Shown one piece after another: positions 25,271 through 33,482 of a DNA stretch of 53,037 bases. The notes beneath the pieces were generated by a model. That model worked only from the letters and a program-made list of their open reading frames with translations, was not told the DNA's origin and did no database searches. Source of the DNA: Actinomadura physcomitrii (GTDB lineage: Bacteria > Actinomycetota > Actinomycetes > Streptosporangiales > Streptosporangiaceae); the NCBI RefSeq assembly GCF_008923205.2, contig NZ_WBMS02000001.1, forward strand, positions 377,610-430,646, read 5' to 3'. The position numbers and the translations under genes are program-made. Numbering within the stretch: position 1 is the stretch's first letter; the number at the start of each line of letters is the position of its first letter.

Positions 25271-25298
25271 TTTATCGTGCCTCTTGATCATCTGTCAA
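25271..25298 (-). promoter_or_regulatory. candidate promoter of the polysaccharide operon
   Basis: A perfect -35 hexamer TTGACA (25298-25293 on the minus strand) is followed after 16 bases by GATAAA (25276-25271). Transcription would start near 25262, giving a leader of about 130 bases. The -10 match is weak. Confidence 0.4.
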
Positions 25299-25394
25299 GG
25301 GATCGCCGGGGATCGTTCGCCGATCGATGCGTCGGTAAGCAGCCGGACGCACGGACGCCATGCTTTGGAAACACCCAACAGGGAGTTAGTCACC

Positions 25395-25466
25395 GTGTTG
25401 AGGGTCGCAAGTCCGAATGATGGCGATTTGTCTGCTTTGTCCTACGCGCCAGTAGGTCTTGTGTGA
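25395..25466 (+). CDS. possible 23-residue leader peptide
   Basis: The reading frame starts GTG 25395 with GGGAG 9 bases upstream and encodes a 23-residue peptide beginning MLRVASPNDGDL and ending PVGLV. It sits alone between the divergent polysaccharide operon and the fadE5 gene. No homolog is recognised. The support is the ribosome binding site, a clean stop and the lack of any other gene in 25199-25634. Confidence 0.3.
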   Translation: MLRVASPNDGDLSALSYAPVGLV

Positions 25467-25576
25467 TTCGCGTCACGTTTAGTCGCCGCAGGACGCTTCT
25501 CTGTGGCGTGCGTCCCGCAAACCGCCCGATTCCGGGGTGTCGGCACTGGTTACCAGCGGGTAGCATGATGTCGAGT

Positions 25577-25588
25577 TACTGATCAGTA
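25577..25588. promoter_or_regulatory. 12-bp palindrome at the fadE5 promoter
   Basis: TACTGATCAGTA is a perfect palindrome, 46 bases before the acyl-CoA dehydrogenase start. TAGCAT at 25561-25566 could be the -10 box just upstream, so the palindrome would cover the first transcribed bases. A TetR-type fatty-acid regulator is a reasonable but unproved binder. Confidence 0.5.
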
Positions 25589-25634
25589 GAACGTGCGGGG
25601 CCGGCCGGCGCCGCCGGACCGGATGGAGTCTCGA

Positions 25635-27470
25635 ATGGGGCACTACAAGAGCAACCTCCGGGACCTGGAGTTCAACCTCTTCGAGGTGTTCAAGCGCCAG
25701 GACCTCCTCGGCAGCGGGCCGTACGCCGACCTGGACGAGGACACGGTGCGCAGCATCCTCGACGAGGTGAACCGGCTCGCCGAGGGCCCGCTGGCCGACA
25801 GCTTCGAGGACGCCGACCGCAACCCGCCGGCGTTCGACCCCGCCACCGGCACCGTCACGATGCCGGAGAGCTTCAAGAAGTCGTTCAAGGCGTGGATGGA
25901 CTCCGAGTGGTACCGCCTCGACCTCGCCCCCGACTTCGGCGGCAGCGGCGCGCCCCGCTCGCTGACCTGGGCCGTCGCCGAGCAGGTGCTGGGCGCCAAC
26001 CCGGCCGTCTACATGTTCGCCTCCGGCCCCGGCTTCGCCCAGATCCTCTGGCACATCGGCACCCCCGAGCAGAAGAGGTTCGCCGAGCTGGCGCTCGAGC
26101 GGCAGTGGGGCGCCACCATGGTGCTGACCGAGCCGGACGCCGGCTCCGACGTCGGCGCCGGCCGCACCAAGGCCGTCCAGCAGCCCGACGGCACCTGGCA
26201 CATCGAGGGCGTCAAGCGCTTCATCACCTCGGCCGAGCACGACATGGCCGAGAACATCTTCCACCTGGTGCTCGCCCGCCCCGAGGGCGCCGGCCCCGGC
26301 ACCAAGGGCCTGTCGATGTTCCTCGTCCCCAAGTACCTGGTGGACGTCGAGACCGGTGAGCTGGGCGAGCGCAACGGCGCCTACGTCACGAACGTCGAGA
26401 AGAAGATGGGCCTGAAGGTCTCCACGACCTGCGAGCTCACCCTCGGCGAGAAGCACCCCGCCGTCGGCTACCTCGTCGGCGGCGTGCACGAGGGCATCAA
26501 GCAGATGTTCCTCGTCATCGAGTACGCCCGGATGATGGTCGGCACCAAGGCGATCGCCACCCTGTCCACCGGCTACCTGAACGCGCTGGAGTACGCCAAG
26601 GAGCGCGTCCAGGGCGCCGACATGACGCAGATGACCGACAAGTCGGCCCCGCGCGTCACGATCACCCACCACCCGGACGTCCGCCGCAGCCTGATGACCC
26701 AGAAGGCCTACGCCGAGGGCATGCGGGCGCTGGTGCAGCTCACCGCCACCTACCAGGACGCGGTGCAGATCGCCGAGTTCGAGGGCCGCAAGGACGAGCA
26801 GGCCGAGAAGGTCAACGACCTGCTGCTCCCGATCGTCAAGGGCTTCGGCTCCGAGCGCGCCTACGCGCTGCTCGGCGCCGAGTCGCTGCAGACCTTCGGC
26901 GGCTCCGGCTTCCTGCAGGACTACCCGGTCGAGCAGTACATCCGCGACTCCAAGATCGACACCCTGTACGAGGGCACCACCGCGATCCAGGGCCAGGACC
27001 TGTTCTTCCGCAAGATCCTGCGGGACAACGGCGAGGCCCTCAAGGTGCTCGCCGGGCAGATCCGGGCGTTCGCCGGGTCCGGCGCCGGCAACGGCCGGCT
27101 GAAGAACGAGCGGGCCCTGCTCGGCAAGGCCCTGGAGGACGTGCAGGGCATCCTGAACCCGATGATCGGGTGGGCGCTCGGCTCGATGGAGAACCCGAAG
27201 GAGCTGTACCGGGTCGGGCTCAACACCTCCCGGCTGCTGCTCGCCCTCGGCGACCTGATCGTCGCGTGGCTGCTGTGCCGGCAGGCCGAGGTCGCGCTCA
27301 CCGCCCTCGGCGGCGACGGCGTCTCGGACTCCGACCAGGCGTTCTACACCGGCAAGGTCGCCGCCGCGCAGTTCTTCTGCCAGACCGTCCTGCCGCGCCT
27401 CGCGTCCGACCGCGCCGTCACCGAGGCCACCACCCTCGACGTGATGGAGCTGCCCGAAGAGGCGTTCTGA
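25635..27470 (+). CDS. acyl-CoA dehydrogenase, FadE5 type
   Basis: The product has 611 residues, the length of mycobacterial FadE5. Domain order is an N-terminal extension ([18 protein letters not shown]), the alpha domain, the FAD/acyl-CoA beta domain with [15 protein letters not shown] and [10 protein letters not shown], the second helical domain with [23 protein letters not shown] and the base-bearing [12 protein letters not shown], and a C-terminal extra domain. It introduces the first double bond in acyl-CoA during beta-oxidation, probably with broad chain-length range. The ATG at 25635 has GGAG 6 bases upstream. Confidence 0.95.
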   Translation: MGHYKSNLRDLEFNLFEVFKRQDLLGSGPYADLDEDTVRSILDEVNRLAEGPLADSFEDADRNPPAFDPATGTVTMPESFKKSFKAWMDSEWYRLDLAPDFGGSGAPRSLTWAVAEQVLGANPAVYMFASGPGFAQILWHIGTPEQKRFAELALERQWGATMVLTEPDAGSDVGAGRTKAVQQPDGTWHIEGVKRFITSAEHDMAENIFHLVLARPEGAGPGTKGLSMFLVPKYLVDVETGELGERNGAYVTNVEKKMGLKVSTTCELTLGEKHPAVGYLVGGVHEGIKQMFLVIEYARMMVGTKAIATLSTGYLNALEYAKERVQGADMTQMTDKSAPRVTITHHPDVRRSLMTQKAYAEGMRALVQLTATYQDAVQIAEFEGRKDEQAEKVNDLLLPIVKGFGSERAYALLGAESLQTFGGSGFLQDYPVEQYIRDSKIDTLYEGTTAIQGQDLFFRKILRDNGEALKVLAGQIRAFAGSGAGNGRLKNERALLGKALEDVQGILNPMIGWALGSMENPKELYRVGLNTSRLLLALGDLIVAWLLCRQAEVALTALGGDGVSDSDQAFYTGKVAAAQFFCQTVLPRLASDRAVTEATTLDVMELPEEAF

Positions 27471-27519
27471 CCCGCCCGCCCCACGAGTCCCCACCGCCTC
27501 CCGCGGACTGGGAACGCGC

Positions 27520-27551
27520 GGCCCCCGCCACCCCCTGTGTTGGCGGGGGCC
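27520..27551 (+). terminator. terminator after fadE5-type gene
   Basis: GGCCCCCGCCA at 27520-27530 pairs perfectly with TGGCGGGGGCC at 27541-27551 around a 10-base loop, 50 bases past the stop codon. Confidence 0.8.
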
Positions 27552-27626
27552 GCTGCGCTCGCGGCGTCCGGGTCACTACGCTGGCGGCGTCCGCCCCCGC
27601 CCCCCGAAACCGAACCGGAGAACCCG

Positions 27627-29102
27627 ATGCCGGACATCCGACACCGCGTCTCTTTGCGCGTCCCCCTGGCCGTGTCCCTCGCCGGGGTGCTGGTCGCCGC
27701 GGGCTGCTCCGACTCCGGCAAGGCGGGCAAGAGCGACCCGCCGACCGCCAAGGCGGGCGGATCGAGCACTCCCACGGCGACCGCGGCGGCCGGGTTCACC
27801 AAGGAGGGCTGGTTCGGCGGCGCCGACGGCCTGCACGCCCGGCTCCAGATCACCGGCGTCGAACGGCAGGGCCCCAAGTCCGTCCTGAAGTACAGCCTGA
27901 CCTCCCTCGACCAGGCGCCGAAGTCGGTGCCGATCGAGATCGCGCTGCTCGACCCCGTCGCCGGGAAGCTCTACAAGCCGACCGGGACGACCAGCGCCGC
28001 GCAGCTCGCGCCGAACACCACCCGGCAGATGCAGGCGGAGTACCCGCCGATCCCGCAGACCGTCCAGAAGCTCACCGCGATCACCCCCGGCACGGCCGGC
28101 GAGTACACCGGCATCCCCGTGACGGGCATCGGCGACGCGCCCGCGGCGGGGGCCGCGACGTCCGGCGGGAACCCGGCCGAGCTGTACGACATCACCGAGG
28201 GCGAGATCAAGGACGTCACGTCCAGCGGCAGCGACGTCACGATGAACCTGCGCACCGACGTGCTGTTCGCGTTCAACTCCGCGAAGCTGTCCGGCCGCGC
28301 CAAGTCCGTCCTCGACGAGGCCGCGCAGGAGATCAAGGCGAAGGCCGACCCGGACAAGCGGCCGCTGACCTTCGACGGCCACACCGACAGCAAGGGCAGC
28401 GACTCCTACAACCTCAAGCTGTCCCGCCAGCGCGCCGAAGCCGTCATGAACGAGATGAAGAAGCGGCTCGGCGACGCCTTCAAGTACTCCGCGCACGGCA
28501 AGGGCGAGGCCGAACCGGTCGCGAAGGAGGGCGGCAAGGACGACGCGCAGGCCCGCGCCCGCAACCGCCGCGTCGAGATCTCCTACGTCGTCCGGCAGCA
28601 GACCGACGGCACCACCGGCTCGTCGACCGCCGCCGCGAACGGCCGCGGCGGCACCGTCGCGCCCGCCGCCTTCCACGGACAGGACGGCGCCACCGTCGCC
28701 AGCCGGTACGGCCGCTTCGGCGCCGACAAGCGCCGCCTGGAGGTCAAGCCGTTCTACCGGGACGGCGCCTACATCGTCTGCGTCTTCACCATCACCGACG
28801 AAGGCCCCGGCACCACCCCGCCCAACGCGAACTACGCGCACAAGGACTACCCGGGCGGCGCGTTCACGTCGTTCTCCGTCCTCGCGCAGGGCGGCAAGGA
28901 CGTGTACCGGGCCGTCCGCGTCGGCCCCGGCGACCCCGGCAAGCCCGCCGTGTACGTCGACCCGGGCCGCGCCACCTTCCTCACCGCGGTGAACCAGCCG
29001 CAGCGCGGGTTCATCTACGTCCCGGCCCCGCCCGGGAACATCTCGTCCGTGGTCTTCGACGGCGGGCCGTTCGGGAAGGTCCTCAACGTCCCCGTCCAGT
29101 GA
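27627..29102 (+). CDS. OmpA-domain lipoprotein
   Basis: The product has 491 residues. The signal peptide ends in the lipobox VAAGC, so the mature protein should be lipid-anchored outside. A first domain (about 55-170) may be a beta-sandwich. An OmpA/MotB-like peptidoglycan-binding domain follows with VLFAFNSAKLSGRAKSVLDE, FDGHTDSKGSDSYNLKLSRQRA and RARNRRVEISY. A last domain of about 145 residues has no recognised family. Anchoring the membrane to peptidoglycan is the likely role. GGAGAA precedes the ATG. The next gene is convergent and ends 7 bases away. Confidence 0.88.
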   Translation: MPDIRHRVSLRVPLAVSLAGVLVAAGCSDSGKAGKSDPPTAKAGGSSTPTATAAAGFTKEGWFGGADGLHARLQITGVERQGPKSVLKYSLTSLDQAPKSVPIEIALLDPVAGKLYKPTGTTSAAQLAPNTTRQMQAEYPPIPQTVQKLTAITPGTAGEYTGIPVTGIGDAPAAGAATSGGNPAELYDITEGEIKDVTSSGSDVTMNLRTDVLFAFNSAKLSGRAKSVLDEAAQEIKAKADPDKRPLTFDGHTDSKGSDSYNLKLSRQRAEAVMNEMKKRLGDAFKYSAHGKGEAEPVAKEGGKDDAQARARNRRVEISYVVRQQTDGTTGSSTAAANGRGGTVAPAAFHGQDGATVASRYGRFGADKRRLEVKPFYRDGAYIVCVFTITDEGPGTTPPNANYAHKDYPGGAFTSFSVLAQGGKDVYRAVRVGPGDPGKPAVYVDPGRATFLTAVNQPQRGFIYVPAPPGNISSVVFDGGPFGKVLNVPVQ

Positions 29103-29109
29103 CCCTGCC

Positions 29110-30942
29110 TCACTGCTTGGCGGACGCCACGAACGCCTTGATGCGCTGGGCCGCCTGGTCGATGTCGGCCTTGGCCGCGTGCGCCTTCTCGGCCTCCTGC
29201 ACGAACGCGTAGGTGAGCGTGGCCGTGCAAAGGTCGGCCTGCGCCCACGACTTGATGCAGCCGATCACCGTCGGCCAGCCGTTGGCGTCCATCGTCGCGA
29301 AGGACACGGCCACGTACGGGCGCGGCGGGCCGCCGTTCGTCAGCTCGTCCTTCCGGATGGACGCCCGCATGGACGGCACTCCGGTCGGGATGGCCTGCAC
29401 GGGCGCCAGGGGCTGGCATTCGCCCTGCTTCTGCGCCTCCGGGGAGTCGGGGAAGTAGTCGCAGTCCATCGAGTATTTCGAGCCGACCCCGCCCGGCAGG
29501 ACCTGGGTGATCATCCCGGTCGCACCCGCGCCCCCGGTTCCGCTCCGTGCCGGGATGTCGGTCTCTCCGCCGCCGTCCGCACCCATCGACCCCGCGCACC
29601 GCTCGGCGGCGGGCGCGATCAGGTACCGCCCGGTCGCGCTGCGGAAGACGCCCGCGCCCTTGGGGAGCGTGACCTGCTCGGGCAGCCGCACCTTCGCGGG
29701 CCCGGGGGACGGCGTCATCGTCGCGCCGGAGAATCCCGTGGTGGTGCAGTTCTGGACGGCGGCGACCGTGACTGCGGCGGGCGGCGCGCCGGTGTCGTGC
29801 TTGCCGCCCGATCCGTGCCCGGCCGTGGTCGCGACGACGGCGGCGGTGCCGGCGGCGACGACCGCCGCCGTCCCGGCCGCGGCCGCCAGCAGGCCCTTCG
29901 CCCCGCCGGCGGCCCCCTTCGCGCCCGCGTGCTTGGCGCTCTGTGCGGCGAGGTGGCCGACCGTCTCGTCGGCGCCTTGCGCGGCGACATGGCCCGCCGC
30001 GTGACCCGCCGCGTGGCCCGTGGCCTGCCCGGCCGCGTGACCGGCGACGTGGCCCGCGGCCTGGCCGCCGGGGAGCAGCCAGGCGGCGAGCGGGAACAGC
30101 GCGGCGAGGGCCGCGGCGGCCGCCGCGATCCTGCGGACGCCCCGCTCCTCCCAGTCCGGCCCGTACGCCTCCCGGGCCGTCCGCTCCAGGTCGGTGACGA
30201 AGGCGGCGGCGCTCTCCGGCCGGTCGTCCGGCGACTTGGCCATCCCGGCCGCGACCAGCGGGCGCAGCGGCTCCGGGACGGCCTCGACCGGCACCGGCGC
30301 CGTCAGATGCGCCCGCCGAAGCTCCCGCCGGTCGCCGCCGAAGGGCCGCCGCCCGCTGACGCACTCCACGAACACGCAGGTCGCCGAGTACACGTCGCCG
30401 GCCGGGCGGGCGACGTGCCGGTCCCACTGCTCGGGCGCCATGTAGTACGCGGTGCCCGAGCCGCCCGCCTCCCGCCCGGCCGGAACGGCGATGCCGAAAT
30501 CGACCAGCCGGCTCTTCCCGTCCGCCGGGACGACGACGTTCGCGGGCTTGTAGTCGCGGTGGACGACGCCCAGCGCATGCGCCGCGGCGAGGCCCAGCAG
30601 CGAGCCCTTCAACACGGTCAATGACGCCTCGGGCCCGAGTGCCCCGTTCCGGGCGAGAAGCTCCTTGAGCGACACGCCGTCGACCGCCTCCATGACGATC
30701 GCGACGCCGTCCTCGCCCTCCACGAGGCGGTGCAGGCGGGCGACATGCGGGCTGTCGGCCTGGGCGAGCATCCGCGCCTCATGGCGCATCCGCTCCCGCT
30801 CCGCCTCGTCCGCACCACCGGCCAGGTACTTGATCGCGACGGGTGCGCCGGACGCGTCGTCCCGCGCCAGGACGACCCGCCCCTGACCTCCGCGCCCGAG
30901 CTCGCGGACCTCGGTGTACCCCTCGACGCGCCAGCCGTCCAT
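29110..30942 (-). CDS. Ser/Thr protein kinase with His-rich extracellular repeat
   Basis: The product has about 610 residues. A eukaryote-like kinase domain fills residues 8-265: glycine loop LGRGGQGRVVLA, Lys in VAIKYL, catalytic HRDYKPANV, DFGIAV, and APEQWD. A membrane segment (AAAAALAALFPLAAWLL) follows. Outside are about ten A-A-G-H type repeats (around residues 295-335), then Ala-rich sequence and a 180-residue Cys-containing sensor-like domain. A second kinase gene ends 14 bases upstream, so they share a transcript. The His repeats could bind metal or sense pH, which is inference. Confidence 0.88.
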   Translation of the reverse strand: MDGWRVEGYTEVRELGRGGQGRVVLARDDASGAPVAIKYLAGGADEAERERMRHEARMLAQADSPHVARLHRLVEGEDGVAIVMEAVDGVSLKELLARNGALGPEASLTVLKGSLLGLAAAHALGVVHRDYKPANVVVPADGKSRLVDFGIAVPAGREAGGSGTAYYMAPEQWDRHVARPAGDVYSATCVFVECVSGRRPFGGDRRELRRAHLTAPVPVEAVPEPLRPLVAAGMAKSPDDRPESAAAFVTDLERTAREAYGPDWEERGVRRIAAAAAALAALFPLAAWLLPGGQAAGHVAGHAAGQATGHAAGHAAGHVAAQGADETVGHLAAQSAKHAGAKGAAGGAKGLLAAAAGTAAVVAAGTAAVVATTAGHGSGGKHDTGAPPAAVTVAAVQNCTTTGFSGATMTPSPGPAKVRLPEQVTLPKGAGVFRSATGRYLIAPAAERCAGSMGADGGGETDIPARSGTGGAGATGMITQVLPGGVGSKYSMDCDYFPDSPEAQKQGECQPLAPVQAIPTGVPSMRASIRKDELTNGGPPRPYVAVSFATMDANGWPTVIGCIKSWAQADLCTATLTYAFVQEAEKAHAAKADIDQAAQRIKAFVASAKQ

Positions 30943-30956
30943 GGTCCGGGTTCCGC

Positions 30957-32567
30957 CTACTCGTCCGGGGCCTGCCAGCCGGTCGCCTTCCATGTCAGGG
31001 CGCCCGACGACGGCTTTTCGGTGAGACAGATATAGGCGAGCTGCGCTTCCGTGGGGTTCAGCACGCAGAACCGCGTCCCGACCTTGAGGTCGCCGTAGTT
31101 GACGTGCCCGCTGATCGGGTGCCGCTTGACGGCCTCGTAGCAGGCCTTACCGTCCGGCTCGCCGTCGACGGGAGCCGCCTGGTCACTGTCGTAGAACCTG
31201 ATGAAACCGGGATCGGCCTCGGGCAGGTACTGCAGATCCGAGACGAGCGACTCGCTGCCGTCGGTGGTGACCTCCGGGCCGTGCGTCCCGAAACTGGCGC
31301 CGGGGGTGCCGCTGGACGGGAGGGAGAACGAGACGTCGCTGTACTCCTGCGTGAACCCGCCGCCGAACTTCGTCGGGGAGGCGCTCGACGCCGTCGTGGA
31401 CGGCCCGCCCCCGACGCCCTCGTCCGCCGACCCACCGGACTTGTCGCCGCTCGTCGCGGAGTGCACCACGAACGCCGCGACGGCCAGTACGGCGACACCG
31501 GCCACCGCCGCCGCGACCGGAGGCCAGCGCACCCCGCCGCGCGGCGACGACCGGTCGAACGCCGCGGTCGGCCCGTACGGCGCCGGCCCCGTCGGCGGCC
31601 CGGCATACGCGGTCGGCCCGGTCGGCGGCCCGGCGTAGGCGGGCGGGGCGGTAGGAGCGGGCGCCGGTGTCGTCGGCGGCGGCCGGAGCTCGTCGGGCGG
31701 GTGGTAACCGGCCATCGTCGTCGCGATCGCGGGCGGCAGCCAGCGCCCGTCATCGGACGGGCCGCCGGTCACCAGCGCCCCCGCCGCCTCGGTGATCTCC
31801 GCCGGGGACGGGCGCCCCGCGGGCTCCTTCACCAGGCACCGGCCGATCAGCGGACGCAGCTCGGCCGGGCATCCGTCCAGGTCGGGCTCGGTGTTGACGA
31901 TCCGGTACATCAGCGCCTGCGCGTTCCCCTCACCGAACGCACTGTGCCCGGTGGCGGCGTGGAACGCGGTCAGGCCGAGCGCGAACACGTCGGCGGCCGG
32001 GCCGATCGTCCCGCCGGTGATCTGCTCCGGCGCCATGAACGCCGGAGTCCCGACGACCGCCCCGGACCTCGTCAGGGTGCTGGCGTCGGCGGCCCGCGCG
32101 ATGCCGAAGTCGATCACCTTCGGGCCGTCGTCGGCGAGCAGCACGTTGCCCGGCTTGAAGTCGCGGTGCACCAGCCCCGCCGCGTGCACGCTCGCCAGGG
32201 CCTCCGCGCAGCCGGCGAGGATGTGCGCCACGGTGGGCGGCGGCAGCGGCCCGTGCTCGGCGACCGCCTCCTGCAGCGTCGGCCCCGCGACGTACGCGGT
32301 CGCCAGCCACGGCTGCGGCGCGTCCGGGTCGGCGTCGAGCACCGGCGCGGTGTAGAACCCCTGCACGCGCTGCGCGACGTCCACCTCCCGGCGGAACCTG
32401 CGGCGGAACTCCGGATCGTCGGCCAGCTCCCCGCGCACCACCTTCACCGCGACCGCGCGCCGGCCCGGGGTGAACGACAGGTACACCCTGCCCATGCCGC
32501 CGCCGCCGAGGCGGGCCCGCAGCGCGTACCCGGCGACCGTCCTCGGATCATCGGTGCTCAACGGCAT
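30957..32567 (-). CDS. Ser/Thr protein kinase, membrane-anchored
   Basis: The product has about 536 residues. The kinase domain has LGGGGMGRVYLS, VAVKVVRGE, HRDFKPGNVLL, DFGIARAAD, GTPAFMAPEQ and the usual C-lobe. A Pro-rich linker contains AYAGPPTGP repeats, then one membrane segment (VAAAVAGVAVLAVAAFVV) and an external domain of about 170 residues (FTQEYSDVSFSLPSS, CYEAVKRHP, RFCVLNP, AYICLTEKP). The start at 32567 (MPLSTDDPRTVAGY) fits kinase N-termini better than the upstream Met at 32720. It is first in a two-kinase operon. Confidence 0.88.
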   Translation of the reverse strand: MPLSTDDPRTVAGYALRARLGGGGMGRVYLSFTPGRRAVAVKVVRGELADDPEFRRRFRREVDVAQRVQGFYTAPVLDADPDAPQPWLATAYVAGPTLQEAVAEHGPLPPPTVAHILAGCAEALASVHAAGLVHRDFKPGNVLLADDGPKVIDFGIARAADASTLTRSGAVVGTPAFMAPEQITGGTIGPAADVFALGLTAFHAATGHSAFGEGNAQALMYRIVNTEPDLDGCPAELRPLIGRCLVKEPAGRPSPAEITEAAGALVTGGPSDDGRWLPPAIATTMAGYHPPDELRPPPTTPAPAPTAPPAYAGPPTGPTAYAGPPTGPAPYGPTAAFDRSSPRGGVRWPPVAAAVAGVAVLAVAAFVVHSATSGDKSGGSADEGVGGGPSTTASSASPTKFGGGFTQEYSDVSFSLPSSGTPGASFGTHGPEVTTDGSESLVSDLQYLPEADPGFIRFYDSDQAAPVDGEPDGKACYEAVKRHPISGHVNYGDLKVGTRFCVLNPTEAQLAYICLTEKPSSGALTWKATGWQAPDE

Positions 32568-32755
32568 GAACCTGGCCAAGGCGATCCTCCCGCCGCGCGT
32601 TTGCGATGATCTTATGCGCGCCGTCCCAGCCGAAAAAGGCACGGTTCCCCGGCCATGACCGCGGCTTCTGAGGTGCGGATTCTGTCCATCCGCCATTCCG
32701 GGCCGCGATATTGAGATCATTTTCGCCGAGTTAAGAGCCGGACCGAAAACGGCGG

Positions 32756-33358
32756 CTACGCCGTCCGCCCGCGGCCCCGCACCAAAGGCAGGAACACCTC
32801 GTCCACGATCTCGGTCAGCACCGCGTCCGGGACGTCGGGCCGCCCGCGCGCCGCGTACTCGCCGCGCAGCACCGTCATCGGCAGCGACGCCACGCGCGGA
32901 TGCACCGCCTCCGCCGGCGCCTCGCCCCGCGCCACCGCACGCCCGAGCATCGTCAGCCAGGCGCCGTCCATCGCGGTGTCACCGGACTGGTCGCGCAGCA
33001 GACCCAGCAGTTGCGGATCGGCGCCGGCGGCGGCGAGCAACTCCCTGAGCAGGGCGCCCTGCGGCGACGACCACGTCGCGTTCGCGCGCTGGAGCAGCTC
33101 CAGCGCGTCGCCGCGCAGCGTCCCGGTGTCCGGCACGGTCAACTGCGCGTGCGCGAACCGCCGGTATGCGGCGACGCCGAGCGCCGCACGGTTCGGCCAG
33201 CGCCGGTAGATGGCGTTCTTGTTGGTGCCGGCGCGCCGGGCGACCCGGTCCATGGTCATCCCCGCGTAGCCCGACTCGCGCATCTCTTCCGCCGCCGCCT
33301 CCAGGATCGCCCCCTCGAGAGCCGCGCCTCGCCGCCTCGTCCCCGCACCGGTCGCCAC
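32756..33358 (-). CDS. TetR family repressor
   Basis: The product has 200 residues. The N-terminal helix-turn-helix is ILEAAAEEMRESGYAGMTMD, RVARRAGTNKNAIYRRWPN. The C-terminal ligand domain ends FLPLVRGRGRTA. The GTG at 33358 has GGAGG 5 bases upstream and is preferred over upstream Met codons. Two identical-type operators, GGTACN5GTACC, occupy the gap to the divergent TIM-barrel gene, so it probably represses that gene and itself. Confidence 0.9.
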   Translation of the reverse strand: MATGAGTRRRGAALEGAILEAAAEEMRESGYAGMTMDRVARRAGTNKNAIYRRWPNRAALGVAAYRRFAHAQLTVPDTGTLRGDALELLQRANATWSSPQGALLRELLAAAGADPQLLGLLRDQSGDTAMDGAWLTMLGRAVARGEAPAEAVHPRVASLPMTVLRGEYAARGRPDVPDAVLTEIVDEVFLPLVRGRGRTA

Positions 33359-33370
33359 GTCCACCTCCAA

Positions 33371-33385
33371 GGTACGAACCGTACC
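33371..33385. promoter_or_regulatory. operator 1, GGTACN5GTACC
   Basis: GGTAC-GAACC-GTACC lies 12 bases before the TetR start codon. The same arms and spacing recur at 33436-33450. Confidence 0.7.
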
Positions 33386-33435
33386 CCGAACGTCTCCTAA
33401 ACCGAGGCCCATAGCGAAACGGGTTCGCCATCGAG

Positions 33436-33450
33436 GGTACGTGACGTACC
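33436..33450. promoter_or_regulatory. operator 2, GGTACN5GTACC
   Basis: GGTAC-GTGAC-GTACC lies 32 bases before the TIM-barrel gene start, with arms identical to operator 1 and a 65-bp centre distance. Confidence 0.7.
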
Positions 33451-33482
33451 TTCCGGAGGGTCGCCCACGATAGGAGCAGCCC

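Noticed and set aside
25133..25480. Cyclic dinucleotide riboswitch (ydaO or GEMM type) in the leader of the polysaccharide operon
   Set aside because: I looked for the conserved core sequences on both strands and could not match them, so only a plain hairpin is reported.
25479..27494. 671-codon minus-strand open frame
   Set aside because: Antisense to the acyl-CoA dehydrogenase, with composition typical of shadows.
29960..30080. DNA repeat encoding AAGH units as an insertion or tandem array
   Set aside because: The copies are diverged at DNA level and are explained as coding repeats of the kinase.
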